From Limosilactobacillus reuteri (GTDB lineage Bacteria; Bacillota; Bacilli; Lactobacillales; Lactobacillaceae): a stretch of 64,000 bases of DNA. The DNA lies in assembly GCF_020784725.1 (NCBI RefSeq), contig NZ_JAJGTZ010000033.1, forward strand, positions 1-64,000. Direction: 5' to 3'. The notes beneath the pieces were generated by a model. The model saw nothing but the letters and a program-made list of their open reading frames with translations, ran no database searches and was not told the origin of the DNA. Within the stretch, counting starts at the first letter, position 1; every line of letters begins with the position of its first letter. The translations under genes and the position numbers were made by a program. Positions 29,167 to 39,890 of the stretch are shown piece by piece.

Positions 29167-29897
29167 TTCCTAGAAAAATTCATTTCATTTGGTTAGGCGG
29201 AGGAAATTTAGATAAACAATCTTTAATATGCATTAATTCTGCAAAAAGAATTTTATCTAATTATCAAATAATTATCTGGACAGAGAAAAAGCTTGATCTT
29301 GAAAAGATTGCAAATGAGAATAGATTTTTAAGAGAATGCCTAAAAAGGAAACTTTGGGCATTTGTTTCAGACTATTTGAGATTATACGTACTTTACCATT
29401 ATGGGGGAATATATTTAGATACGGATGTGCAAATTATAAAACCATTTAATAAAGAGATGCTTTCTAAAAGCTTTTTTGCAGGTCTTGAAGATAGAGATTT
29501 TGTAGGTACTGGAATAATAGGAGCGGAAAAAAATAGTCAAATAATTCAAAGACTCTTAGAATTTTATGAAAAAGAAATATGGAAAGTAAATTATTTCAAC
29601 AATCCAATTATATTTAAGCATGTGTTAAAACAGATTAATAAATCAGAATATAATGCTAAAATATATTCTCAAGAATATTTCTCGCCATATGCACCAAGAA
29701 AAAATAACCTTTTTGTTAAAGTCACAAATAATACAACTACGATTCATTGGTATAATGCTAATTGGGGTATGAGTAGAAAAGGATATGTTTTTCTACAAAC
29801 AAAACATTACAATAATTTTTTTATAAAAGAATTACAAATTTTAAAAAAGAATGTTGGATATTATAGGAAAAAATTTTTTAAGGGGGATACTGTGTGA
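29163..29897 (+). CDS. GT32-type glycosyltransferase
   Basis: The 244-residue enzyme begins with IPRKIHFIWLGGG, the hallmark of the Gly_transf_sug/GT32 family. The DxD metal site is in LYHYGGIYLDTDVQ (about residues 80-93), and a conserved C-terminal HWYNANW occurs. Family members use UDP-Gal, UDP-Glc or GDP-Man; the donor here is unknown. It is translationally coupled to both neighbours and should build the EPS repeat unit. Confidence 0.9.
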   Translation: MIPRKIHFIWLGGGNLDKQSLICINSAKRILSNYQIIIWTEKKLDLEKIANENRFLRECLKRKLWAFVSDYLRLYVLYHYGGIYLDTDVQIIKPFNKEMLSKSFFAGLEDRDFVGTGIIGAEKNSQIIQRLLEFYEKEIWKVNYFNNPIIFKHVLKQINKSEYNAKIYSQEYFSPYAPRKNNLFVKVTNNTTTIHWYNANWGMSRKGYVFLQTKHYNNFFIKELQILKKNVGYYRKKFFKGDTV

Positions 29898-31297
29898 AAA
29901 AATATATATATTTGATAAAAAATATGGGCCTATTAACGATAAGTAGTTTTGGATCGAAACTACTTAGTTTTTTTCTTGTGCCATTATATACAAGTATATT
30001 AACCACCAAGGACTATGGTATTTATGATGTCTTTAATACCACGATTATGCTATTAATACCAATATTAACTTCTGGAATGTTGGAAGCAGTACTTCGTTTT
30101 CCTCTAACTGATAAAAAAAATAAAAATGAAATATATCTTATAGGAGCCAAGCACTTGCTTCGAGGTTTTATCATTCTTGTATTAATTTATTTAGTTAATT
30201 ATTTTTTTTCGGTTAGTATTATCCTAAAACAATATGGAATATTATTCTTGGCTATGTATTTTACTGCTGCAGCATCTCAATTATTGCAAAATTATGCACG
30301 AGGAATCGAAATGGTCGCAGCGCTAGCAATTTCAGGAATTATAGGAGCAGTTACTGTAATAGCTTTGAACATTTGGTTTCTTATATTCCTTAAGTGGGGA
30401 TTAGTAGGATATTTCCTTGCTAATATAGTCGGAATGCTTTTAACGACAATTTATTTACTTTTTGCGCTTAGCGTATGGAAAATTAATCCCTTTAAGAAAA
30501 TTACAAATAAAAAGCTTGAAAAGTCTATGATAGACTACGCCATTCCCACTATAGCTAATTCGATTAGTTGGTGGGTAAATAATGCAGCAGATAGATATAT
30601 AATTATTGGACTATTTGGGTTAGCAACTAATGGTATTTATTCTGTAAGTTATAAAATTCCTTCTATTATGACAGTATTTCAGAATATATTTAATCAAGCT
30701 TGGTCTATTTCAGCTGTTCAAGAATTTGATCCGAATGATAGCAAAGGATTTTACAAAAATATTTATAGGATGACTAATTTTTTTATGGTTATAGTATGTT
30801 CTGGCTTGATTTTAACTACAAAGATTTTTGCTAAGATTTTGTATCAAGGTCAGTTTTATACTGCTTGGAAATATGTGCCTTTTTTATTAATATCTGTACT
30901 TTTCGGATCACTAGTTGGGGTTCTAAGCGGGGTTTTTGTTGCTGTAAAAGATAGTAAAAGATTGGGCGTAAGTACGGTAATCGGTGCTTTTATAAATATT
31001 GTCAGTGGTGTACTATTATCACTGATATTTGGACCAATCGGAGCAGCACTAGGAACTACACTTTCATATGTAGTTGTTTGGATAATAAGGTTAATTGATA
31101 TTAGAAAGTATATGCATTTATCTATTAATTTATGTCGTGATATTTGTACTTATATATTACTTTTTATTCAAGCATTATGTATTTTATTTACTAAAAGTAC
31201 AATGACAACATATTTACTACAGACTATTTTTTTCTTTATAATTCTTATTACTAATTATGAAGAAGTTAGAACCCTTCTTAAGAAAATCAAGCATTAA
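29894..31297 (+). CDS. EPS repeat-unit flippase (Wzx-like)
   Basis: The 467-residue MOP-superfamily protein has about 12-14 membrane helices. It starts with GLLTISSFGSKLLSFFLVPLYTSIL, characteristic of polysaccharide exporters, and contains YAIPTIANSISWWVNNAADRYII, another family block. It moves lipid-linked repeat units across the membrane. The start is GTG and overlaps the previous stop codon. It is the last intact variable gene before a decayed stretch. Confidence 0.92.
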   Translation: MKKYIYLIKNMGLLTISSFGSKLLSFFLVPLYTSILTTKDYGIYDVFNTTIMLLIPILTSGMLEAVLRFPLTDKKNKNEIYLIGAKHLLRGFIILVLIYLVNYFFSVSIILKQYGILFLAMYFTAAASQLLQNYARGIEMVAALAISGIIGAVTVIALNIWFLIFLKWGLVGYFLANIVGMLLTTIYLLFALSVWKINPFKKITNKKLEKSMIDYAIPTIANSISWWVNNAADRYIIIGLFGLATNGIYSVSYKIPSIMTVFQNIFNQAWSISAVQEFDPNDSKGFYKNIYRMTNFFMVIVCSGLILTTKIFAKILYQGQFYTAWKYVPFLLISVLFGSLVGVLSGVFVAVKDSKRLGVSTVIGAFINIVSGVLLSLIFGPIGAALGTTLSYVVVWIIRLIDIRKYMHLSINLCRDICTYILLFIQALCILFTKSTMTTYLLQTIFFFIILITNYEEVRTLLKKIKH

Positions 31298-33009
<1,712 letters not shown>

Positions 33010-33017
33010 GAAATAAA

Positions 33018-33063
33018 AAGAGTCGTGTTATTCCCGAATTTAAGGAATGCACGACTCTTATTT
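33018..33063 (+). terminator. Terminator after rmlB
   Basis: AAGAGTCGTG and CACGACTCTT pair, with an inner TTCC/GGAA stem, and are followed by ATTTTA. Confidence 0.8.
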
Positions 33064-33150
33064 TAAAGGACAACAGAAGATTAGGATATTGAGAACTGTT
33101 GCCAAGTATTGATTATATCATCAATTTTAAGTAAATAACGAAAATTTTAA

Positions 33151-33954
33151 TTTAACGGTCAACAATTACTGAACTTGCTAAATAAACATGAAATTGTATA
33201 TAATTTTAAGCGGCCTGATATCACTGATCAAATCGTTGTAAATTAGAAGATTAGCGCCCTTAAGCCGGAAGTGAGCTATCATTGTGCTGCTTATACCGCC
33301 GTTGATAACGCAGAAGATGTTGCCAAAGACCTCAATTGGCAAGTAAACGCCGATGGTACGCGCAATGTTGCTGAGACCGCTAAAAGAGTTGGTGCTAAGA
33401 TGGTTTACATCAGTACCGATTATGTCTTTGATGGGACTAATAAAGGCGAGTATGAAGTTGATGCGCCCACTAATCCACGAAATGAATATGGTAAAGCTAA
33501 ACTTGCCGGTGAAAAAGTAATCCAAGAAACCCTAGCTGATTACTACATCATTCGCACATCCTGGGTCTTTGGTAAATACGGTAAGAATTTTGTCTACACG
33601 ATGCTCCGCCATGCCAAAGACCATGATCAGCTCACCGTCGTTAACGATCAGTTTGGTCGCCCAACATGGACTAAAACGCTGGCCGAATTTATGACGTACT
33701 TAGTCGATCATGATCAGCCATTCGGTACCTACCAGCTATCTAATGAAAATAGTTGTTCCTGGTATGAATTCGCTACCGAGATCTTAAAGGATCAAGATGT
33801 TGAAGTCGCTCCCGTTGATTCTTCAGCATATCCGGCCAAAGCTTACCGCCCTCGCCATTCAATTATGAGCTTGGAGAAGGCAGAGAATACTGGTTTTGAG
33901 ATTATGGATTGGCAGACTGCGTTAGGTGAGTTTATGGGGGAGATTGAAGAGTAG
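33151..33954 (+). pseudogene. rmlD: dTDP-4-dehydrorhamnose reductase, truncated and interrupted
   Basis: Reading the frame of the open part (from 33271) backwards gives NGQQLLNLLNKHEIVYNF then PDITDQIVVN, a TAG stop near 33244, and KISALKPEVSYHCAAYTAVD. This is clearly an RmlD N-terminus that has lost its start, most of the Rossmann glycine loop (the usual ITGANGQLG is reduced to NGQ), and has gained an in-frame stop. The remaining 228 residues (STDYVFDG, YGKAKLAGE, RTSWVFGKYG) are well preserved, so the damage is recent. Without the nucleotide-binding loop a product starting at 33271 should be inactive. An intact rmlABCD set is probably elsewhere in the genome. Confidence 0.85.
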
Positions 33955-33960
33955 AGCGAA

Positions 33961-33986
33961 AACCGGCTTGGACGCCGGTTTTTTGT
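33961..33986 (+). terminator. Terminator after the rmlD remnant
   Basis: AACCGGC and GCCGGTT pair around TTGGAC, followed by TTTTGTG. Confidence 0.85.
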
Positions 33987-34058
33987 GTGATATTGTTATA
34001 TAGTTAATAAATGAATAAGTAAATGTAATTTTACTTCCTATGTGGAGGAGTATATTTT

Positions 34059-35543
34059 ATGTATATTAAAGCAATGAAAATTCAAAATTTTAAGTCATTT
34101 AAGGGTGCATTACCCTGGTTTGAATTTACAACAGGTATTAATTATATTGTAGGAAATAATAATGCCGGAAAGACAACAATTTTTAAAGCACTTGAATTTT
34201 TAATACATGGTGGAAATAAATCAGAAGTACTTTGTAATTCTTGTGAAAATAACGAAGATGTTATGGTTGAAGTATTAATTGATGACGTATCTGAATCACA
34301 AGAGGCAAGTTTGAAGAAATATAATAAATATATTAATAATGGGGAATTAAGATTAAAACGTTCTTCAAAAGAAGAAACAATAGAACAAAATGGGAAAAAT
34401 GTTACTTTAACTATTAGAAAAATTCAAATTTGGAATGAAACCAAACAACAGTATGAAAATCCAACGGGATTTGATACAGCAATACGAAAACTAATTGATA
34501 TTAGTCCTATTTATGCAGATATGCACAATGAAGACTATCAAGATTTTGGTACTACTAAAATTACAGGGAAAATAGTTAGGGCTGTTACTCAAAATTTTCA
34601 AAAGAGTGATGACTATCTAACTTTAAAAGAAAATTATCAGCGTGTCTTTGGCAAAGAAGGAATTCAAAGGTATTTAGATGATACTGAAACTTTACTTAGC
34701 AACCTAATTACCGATCAATTTGGCAATTCTAAAGTGAATTTTAGTTTTGAATTTCCAGAAGTAAATTCTTTGTTAAAACAAGGACAAATAAACGTTACTG
34801 AAAATAATAGCACTACTAGTTTAGCAGAAAAGGGAAATGGTTTACAAAGAGCTCTGGCTTTGGCCTTAATACAGGTATATGCTGATATGAACGCTAAAGA
34901 TGATAATTCACCATATTTTATTGATGAGCCGGAAATATATTTACATCCACTGGCTCAAGATAAACTACTTAATTCATTTAAAAAACTAGCATCAGAAGGT
35001 AATCAAATCTTTATAACAACTCACTCACCCTATATAATTCGTCACTTTAATAGTAAAAAAGATTCACTAATAATAATTAAGATGAATAAAAATTGTCAAA
35101 AGAATATCCAGTATCAAAATGAATTACTCTTTAGTAATCCTTCTATTGGTGAAATAAGTTACGTAGCGTTTGGAGTACCTACAGTTGATTTCCATCAGAG
35201 ATTATTTACTAAGATCTATATTCATTGGGTTATGAATAGGGATACGGAGGTTAAAGCAACTATTCCGAATTTTGAAGAAGAGTATTTAAAAAGATTAACA
35301 TATATTAGCTCTAATCATCCTTTTATAGAACGTTATGTTAATACTATTAATCCTAGTAAAAAGAAGAGTGTAGAGAACGGTGGATGGGTTCCCAAGGAGA
35401 ATCATACTTTACCATATATCATCAGAAATGAAATTGACCATCCTGAGGTATTGGAACAAGGCAAAAATACATGGAATGAAGAAAATCTACGTCAATCAAT
35501 TGAGGATATGTTGCAAATTATAAAAAATGAAAACATTCAGTAA
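34059..35543 (+). CDS. Stand-alone ABC-type ATPase with C-terminal HEPN-like motif
   Basis: This is a 494-residue SMC/OLD-like ATPase. Walker A is GNNNAGKTT (about residues 31-39). An ABC-signature-like stretch SLAEKGNGLQRALALALI is near 260, Walker B PYFIDEPEIYLHP near 286, and the H-loop TTHSPYIIRHF near 322. No TOPRIM nuclease follows, in contrast to OLD proteins. Instead, the C-terminal part contains LPYIIRNEIDHPE (about 448-460). This RNxxxH pattern is the catalytic signature of HEPN ribonucleases and recurs in phage-defence ATPases. I infer an abortive-infection-type effector carried on one polypeptide. It has GTGGAGGAG RBS, stands alone and is AT-rich compared with rmlB. Confidence 0.7.
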   Translation: MYIKAMKIQNFKSFKGALPWFEFTTGINYIVGNNNAGKTTIFKALEFLIHGGNKSEVLCNSCENNEDVMVEVLIDDVSESQEASLKKYNKYINNGELRLKRSSKEETIEQNGKNVTLTIRKIQIWNETKQQYENPTGFDTAIRKLIDISPIYADMHNEDYQDFGTTKITGKIVRAVTQNFQKSDDYLTLKENYQRVFGKEGIQRYLDDTETLLSNLITDQFGNSKVNFSFEFPEVNSLLKQGQINVTENNSTTSLAEKGNGLQRALALALIQVYADMNAKDDNSPYFIDEPEIYLHPLAQDKLLNSFKKLASEGNQIFITTHSPYIIRHFNSKKDSLIIIKMNKNCQKNIQYQNELLFSNPSIGEISYVAFGVPTVDFHQRLFTKIYIHWVMNRDTEVKATIPNFEEEYLKRLTYISSNHPFIERYVNTINPSKKKSVENGGWVPKENHTLPYIIRNEIDHPEVLEQGKNTWNEENLRQSIEDMLQIIKNENIQ

Positions 35544-35553
35544 ACTTAATGAT

Positions 35554-35638
35554 TGATTGTGTAACACAGGACTAACAAATATCCTTTTTTGTATAAAAAA
35601 TCTGGCGTGGAATCTCCATCCATACCAGAAAGTGTATC
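35554..35638. repeat. Dispersed hairpin repeat, copy 2
   Basis: It matches 2281-2368. The right half with GGAATCTCCATCCATACCAG is identical for 32 bases, the left half is diverged and the outer stem is lost. No transposase lies beside this copy. Confidence 0.6.
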
Positions 35639-35650
35639 ATAATTTACTAA

Positions 35651-35692
35651 GCAGCTTGTGCCTGGACTTTGGCATGAGCTGTTTATTTATTT
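35651..35692 (+). terminator. Terminator-like hairpin
   Basis: AGCAGCTTGTGCC and GGCATGAGCTGTT pair with G-U pairs around TGGACTTT, followed by TATTTATTTC. It may end the ATPase gene. Confidence 0.5.
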
Positions 35693-35699
35693 CTTATCT

Positions 35700-35713
35700 A
35701 GAAAGCGCTTGCA
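35700..35713. promoter_or_regulatory. CcpA binding site (cre)
   Basis: AGAAAGCGCTTGCA matches the cre consensus (TGWAANCGNTNWCA) at all but the first base. It overlaps the -35 element of the following promoter, so catabolite repression of the cluster is expected. Confidence 0.7.
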
Positions 35714-35754
35714 AAAATAGTGATTAGTGTTAATATGTACTTGAGTACTCAAGT
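35709..35754 (+). promoter_or_regulatory. Promoter and operator of the GntR cluster
   Basis: TTGCAA (35709-35714) and TAATAT (35731-35736) are 16 bases apart. Directly behind lies the perfect palindrome ACTTGAGTACTCAAGT (35739-35754), at the expected transcription start, a likely operator for the GntR protein encoded next. Confidence 0.65.
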
Positions 35755-35770
35755 GGTAAGGATGAGAAAA

Positions 35771-36454
35771 ATGTATTTAGATAGAAATAGTAATTTGCGT
35801 GCGCAAATAGTTTCAGCAATTCAAAATGATATTTTTACAAATAGGAAGGTTGGAGATAAGCTGCCTTCAGAAGCAGAATATGCGTCAGCTTTTAATGTTA
35901 CTAGATCGACTGTTCAAAAAGCTCTCAAGGATCTTGAACAGATGAATCTTATAGAAAAAATTCAAGGTAAAGGATCTTTTGTTCATCAAACAAAACCTCA
36001 TGTAAAATTATTTAATTTCAAAGGTTTTACCGACTATGCTCATCAAATTGGAGCAGAGGCAGTAAATAAGATTATTTCAGCTAAGGTTAATAAGGATCAA
36101 TATATTCTTCGGCGGTTACGATTGATTAAAACTGATCAAAGCTTAACCCCGATGACACTTGATGAATCAATTATTAGTTTAAAAAAGTTTCCTGGATTAG
36201 ATAAGTATGATTTTTCAAAGCAATCATTATATGAGGTAATTCGACAAGAATACAAGACTTATCCTTCAACTTCATCTCTTCGAATGACAGCAATTTCTGC
36301 TAATAAAGAAGAAGCAAAATTGCTTGATTGTAGTGAAAAAGCAGCTTTATTACAGGCTGAAGGAATCGTTCATGATCAAAGTGGTGAAGTTGTTGAAAAC
36401 GTTAAGGTTATTTACAGTAATTATGCAGAATTTGATTTAACACTTGGTATGTAG
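35771..36454 (+). CDS. GntR/HutC-type transcriptional regulator
   Basis: The 227-residue repressor has an N-terminal winged helix (residues 5-70: NLRAQIVSAIQNDIF, KLPSEAEYASAFNVTRSTVQKALKDLE) and a C-terminal UTRA effector domain (residues 85-227, YILRRLRLIKTDQ, LYEVIRQEY). I choose the ATG at 35771, eight bases behind AAGGA; longer in-frame starts would overlap the promoter and palindrome. It heads a four-gene cluster with a glycohydrolase, permease and kinase and probably represses it in response to the substrate or product. Its counterpart in the enterobacterial yeg cluster is YegW. Confidence 0.9.
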   Translation: MYLDRNSNLRAQIVSAIQNDIFTNRKVGDKLPSEAEYASAFNVTRSTVQKALKDLEQMNLIEKIQGKGSFVHQTKPHVKLFNFKGFTDYAHQIGAEAVNKIISAKVNKDQYILRRLRLIKTDQSLTPMTLDESIISLKKFPGLDKYDFSKQSLYEVIRQEYKTYPSTSSLRMTAISANKEEAKLLDCSEKAALLQAEGIVHDQSGEVVENVKVIYSNYAEFDLTLGM

Positions 36455-36468
36455 GGAAGTGCATAGTG

Positions 36469-37467
36469 ATGAGAAATAAAGATAAAATTTTAGGTGCATT
36501 ATATGGCCAAGCAATTGGTGATGCAATGGGAATGCCTACCGAATTATGGCCAATCCAAAAAATTCAAGCAAAATTTGGTAAAAATATTACAACCTTTTTA
36601 GATGGAACAGAAGATAATGACATTGCAATTAACTTCAAGGCTGGAGAGTATACAGATGATACTAATCAGGCATTCGCTATCCTAGATGCCCTAATTGAGA
36701 CTGATTGGCAACCAAACACGAAAGTGCTTGTTAAACATATTATGCAGTGGGCTGACCGTGTTGGGGCGTGGACTAATAATATTTTAGGACCAAGTAGCAA
36801 AGCGGCTCTTACCTTGGTTAAGGAAGGGAAAGATCCTTCTGAAGTTACAAAATCAGCATTAACAAATGGGTGCGGAATGCGTATTTCACCGATTGGGACA
36901 CTATATACTCCAGAACAACTTGACGACCTCATTCAAATGGTTTATGAGGTTACTAAGATTACCCATTCTAGTGATGTTGCAATTAGTGGTGCAGCAATGA
37001 TTGCTGGTGCAGTAACGGCTGCTGTTGCTGATTACAGCTGGGATGAAATTATTGAATATGCGGAGAAAGCCAATAACGCTGGATTTAAATTGGGAGCACC
37101 AACTTGGGCAGCTCACAATAAAGAACGCTTAGAAATAGGTTTATCACTTGCAAAAAAGTATGAGGGTAATGATGAAGCATTTAGCCGAGCAATTTACGAT
37201 ACTGTGGGAACAGGGACGATGATTTCTGAGAGTATTCCTGCCGCTGTTGCAATTGCTTATTATGCAAAAGATGTAAAGAAGAGTGCGATTATCTGTACTA
37301 ATTTAGGTGGTGATACTGATACGATCGGAGCAATGGCAACTGCAATTTGTGGTGCTAAAAATGGTGCTAGTGCTATCCCGGAAGAATGGAAGAAATTAAT
37401 TGATAGTAAAAACCCACAACATAATATAAAGGAATTTGCTAATAAGATTGCTGCTTTTAACGCTTGA
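36469..37467 (+). CDS. ADP-ribosylglycohydrolase-family protein
   Basis: The 332-residue protein has the DraG fold. Metal-binding motifs are visible: GALYGQAIGDAMGMP (residues 9-23), EYTDDTNQ (60-67) and NLGGDTDTIGA (near 280). In a cluster with a GntR regulator, a permease and a PfkB kinase, it more likely cleaves an N-glycosidic bond of an imported nucleoside-like compound than reverses protein ADP-ribosylation. This follows the E. coli/Salmonella yegTUVW arrangement, where YegU is the same family. GGGAAG provides the RBS for the ATG at 36469. Confidence 0.88.
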   Translation: MRNKDKILGALYGQAIGDAMGMPTELWPIQKIQAKFGKNITTFLDGTEDNDIAINFKAGEYTDDTNQAFAILDALIETDWQPNTKVLVKHIMQWADRVGAWTNNILGPSSKAALTLVKEGKDPSEVTKSALTNGCGMRISPIGTLYTPEQLDDLIQMVYEVTKITHSSDVAISGAAMIAGAVTAAVADYSWDEIIEYAEKANNAGFKLGAPTWAAHNKERLEIGLSLAKKYEGNDEAFSRAIYDTVGTGTMISESIPAAVAIAYYAKDVKKSAIICTNLGGDTDTIGAMATAICGAKNGASAIPEEWKKLIDSKNPQHNIKEFANKIAAFNA

Positions 37468-37491
37468 TGTAGAATACGGGGTGTGATTCTA

Positions 37492-38865
37492 ATGGATAAT
37501 GATTTTGTTAAAGTTCCCGAAAAAGATAAAACATTAAGTCCTGGTAAACTATTCTATAATTGGTTTGCCGCTAATATTGGGATTATGGGATTTGTTTATG
37601 GTGCAATCATAGTTAGTTATCATTTATCATTCTGGCAGTCAATTTCCGCGGCCCTAATTGGTGCATTGACATTTGCTATCCCAGGATGGGTAGCAATGAT
37701 TGGTCGTCGCGAAGGTGTAACAACTTTTAAAATGAGTCGGGCAGCCTTTGGAACTTATGGTAATAAGATTCCGAACTTTATGGCCTGGTTAAATATGGTC
37801 GGTTGGTTAGCCGTTAATGTTATTACTGGGACACTTCTGTTTTCCGCTATGTTAAAAACAATTAAAATTCCACAAACTGTTTTTGCAAAGTTTATTTGTT
37901 TAGTGATTTTTGCGGGATTAGTTATTCTATCAGGTGTTTTTAAGGAAGACACATTAGCCAAAATTCAAACATGGTTAAGTTGGATTTTTGGTGCATTAAC
38001 ACTTGTAATGTTAATTATGTTTCTGATGAATGCTAATTGGCATGAAGCATTTACGATGAAATCAGGTAGTTGGTTAACAGGATGGTTGCCAGCTGTAGCA
38101 TTTATTGCTGCTGGTTCAAGCATTTCATGGTCGATGGCTGCTGCTGATTGGGGCGCTTATGTACGGCCTAATACTAGACTATCAGCAACGTTTTGGAATA
38201 CCACGTTAGGAGCAGCCACGCCTCTGTTTATTCTGATGGCTGGTGGAGTTTTACTTAGTACAATTTCTCCAAGCTTGGCTACTGCTAGTGACCCATATCA
38301 AGTAATGTATAATGCTATTCCTGGCTGGTTTGGATTTTTGTACTTCTTAGTAGCTGCGGGTGGTATTATTCCACAATGCTTAGTATCATTTCGTTCAGCT
38401 CGAATCAATCTTTCGACAATTGGGATTGAGGTCAGTCAAAAAACATCGCTCACTATTCATGCCTTAATTATTATTGTAATTTCTGTTTATGTTTTATTCA
38501 TTTCAGGTAACTTTTTAACTAACTTTGAATTGTTCCTGAACTTCTTAGGAATTTGTTTAGCCTCATGGGTAGCAATTTTCTTAGTTGATAATGTTATTTA
38601 CCGTCATGATGGATATGATGTCTTTTTGATGAAGGAAGATTCTCCTGTTCATTATAATTGGCCAGGAATTATTTCGTGGATTATTGCAACCGTCTTTGGG
38701 TTCTTATTTACTTCTAATGCCGCTTATAGAGGGCCATTTGCATATGGTATCTTTGAAAATAATAGTAGTTTGGCTGTTTTCGTTTCGGGAATTGCCGCTA
38801 TTGTTGTAATGTTTGTGATTTCTCTATTTGTAAAGAAAGATAAGACAGGGGATGAAACTGCATGA
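37492..38865 (+). CDS. NCS1-family permease (purine/cytosine/allantoin type)
   Basis: The 457-residue protein has about 12 membrane helices and the NCS1 layout. It contains PGKLFYNWFAANIGIMGFVYG at the start, GWVAMIGRREGVTTFKMSRAAFGTYG in the first loop, and SISWSMAAADWGAYVRPNT around helix 6, all typical. It should import a nucleobase, nucleoside or similar ring compound with a cation. I choose the ATG at 37492 behind GGGGTG. It stands where yegT, an MFS nucleoside carrier, stands in enterobacteria. It overlaps the kinase gene by ATGA. Confidence 0.9.
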   Translation: MDNDFVKVPEKDKTLSPGKLFYNWFAANIGIMGFVYGAIIVSYHLSFWQSISAALIGALTFAIPGWVAMIGRREGVTTFKMSRAAFGTYGNKIPNFMAWLNMVGWLAVNVITGTLLFSAMLKTIKIPQTVFAKFICLVIFAGLVILSGVFKEDTLAKIQTWLSWIFGALTLVMLIMFLMNANWHEAFTMKSGSWLTGWLPAVAFIAAGSSISWSMAAADWGAYVRPNTRLSATFWNTTLGAATPLFILMAGGVLLSTISPSLATASDPYQVMYNAIPGWFGFLYFLVAAGGIIPQCLVSFRSARINLSTIGIEVSQKTSLTIHALIIIVISVYVLFISGNFLTNFELFLNFLGICLASWVAIFLVDNVIYRHDGYDVFLMKEDSPVHYNWPGIISWIIATVFGFLFTSNAAYRGPFAYGIFENNSSLAVFVSGIAAIVVMFVISLFVKKDKTGDETA

Positions 38866-39743
38866 ACAAGAAAAGCTTAATAATTGGCGCTGCATTTGTT
38901 GATGTAATTATGGATGTTCCTAATATACCTACATCTGGTGGAGATATTACTGCTGATTTTAAATCTAATGATGTTGGTGGTTGTGCTTTTAATGTTTATG
39001 GTGCAATTAAACATTCTCTTGGAAAAGGTAGTGCTGATTTATTTGTCCCCATTGGTAATGGTCAATATGCACAAATTGTCCAAAAAGTAATGGAAAAACG
39101 TTCTATTCCAGTTTTATTACGTGATCAAAGAAAGGATAATGGTTGGGATCTTTGTTTGATCGAGCCGTCTGGTGAAAGAACTTTTATTACTGTTTCAGGA
39201 ATTGAACAGTGCTGGAAAGATGAGTGGTTTGATAAGATTAATTTAGGTGATTATGATTACTTTTATTTAAGTGGTTATGAGATTGAGGATGAACAAGCTG
39301 CTAAGGTTATCTTGAGCAATTTAAGTAAACGTAATAAAGGATCATATCTTTTATTTGATGCTTCTCCCCGTATTAGTCATATTAGTAAGAATATTTTATC
39401 TAAAATTTTGAAAGCGAATACAATAGTGAATGCTAATCAAGATGAGATTGGTTATTTAAGCAATAAAGATACTTTAGAAGAACAATCTGCAGATATTTAT
39501 AATAAAACCCATGCTCCTGTAATGATTACTTTGGGAGCAAAGGGAACCTATCTATATGATAAGCATGGTGGTCGATTAATCCCCGGCGAAAAAGTGAAGG
39601 TCGTAAATACTATTGGTGCAGGTGATACCCATTGCGGTGGTGTAATCGCCGGTTTGCAAAAAGAAATGAGTATTGACCAGGCTGTATCGCTTAGTAACGC
39701 ATTGTCAGCCAAGGTTATTCAACAAGAAGCAGGAAGTTTGTAG
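38862..39743 (+). CDS. PfkB-family carbohydrate/nucleoside kinase
   Basis: The 293-residue kinase of the ribokinase family has the N-terminal GGCAFNVYGAIKHSLG motif, the ANQDEIGYL substrate lid region, and the catalytic NTIGAGDTHCGGVIAGL near residue 250 (Asp of GAGD). It should phosphorylate the sugar or nucleoside delivered by the permease and the glycohydrolase. It resembles YegV in context. The gene is translationally coupled to the permease by ATGA. The substrate is unknown; ribose or pseudouridine-like substrates are possible. Confidence 0.88.
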   Translation: MNKKSLIIGAAFVDVIMDVPNIPTSGGDITADFKSNDVGGCAFNVYGAIKHSLGKGSADLFVPIGNGQYAQIVQKVMEKRSIPVLLRDQRKDNGWDLCLIEPSGERTFITVSGIEQCWKDEWFDKINLGDYDYFYLSGYEIEDEQAAKVILSNLSKRNKGSYLLFDASPRISHISKNILSKILKANTIVNANQDEIGYLSNKDTLEEQSADIYNKTHAPVMITLGAKGTYLYDKHGGRLIPGEKVKVVNTIGAGDTHCGGVIAGLQKEMSIDQAVSLSNALSAKVIQQEAGSL

Positions 39744-39752
39744 TTAATGTAA

Positions 39753-39799
39753 GAAGTCTTCAATTATTAGGGAATACTCTAGGAATTGAAGACTTTTTA
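39753..39799 (+). terminator. Terminator of the GntR cluster
   Basis: AAGTCTTCAATT and AATTGAAGACTT form a perfect 12-bp stem followed by TTTAA. Confidence 0.85.
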
Positions 39800-39890
39800 A
39801 CTGCAACCTTCTGAACGTACGTTTGAGATAGGATAGAATTGGAAATATATTTTTGAAAAAGGGGGAATTGCTGACAAAAATGAAGGAGTA

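Noticed and set aside
35720-35770. Longer GntR reading frame from 35720
   Set aside because: It would start between the -35 and -10 boxes and include the operator palindrome; AAGGA fits the ATG at 35771.
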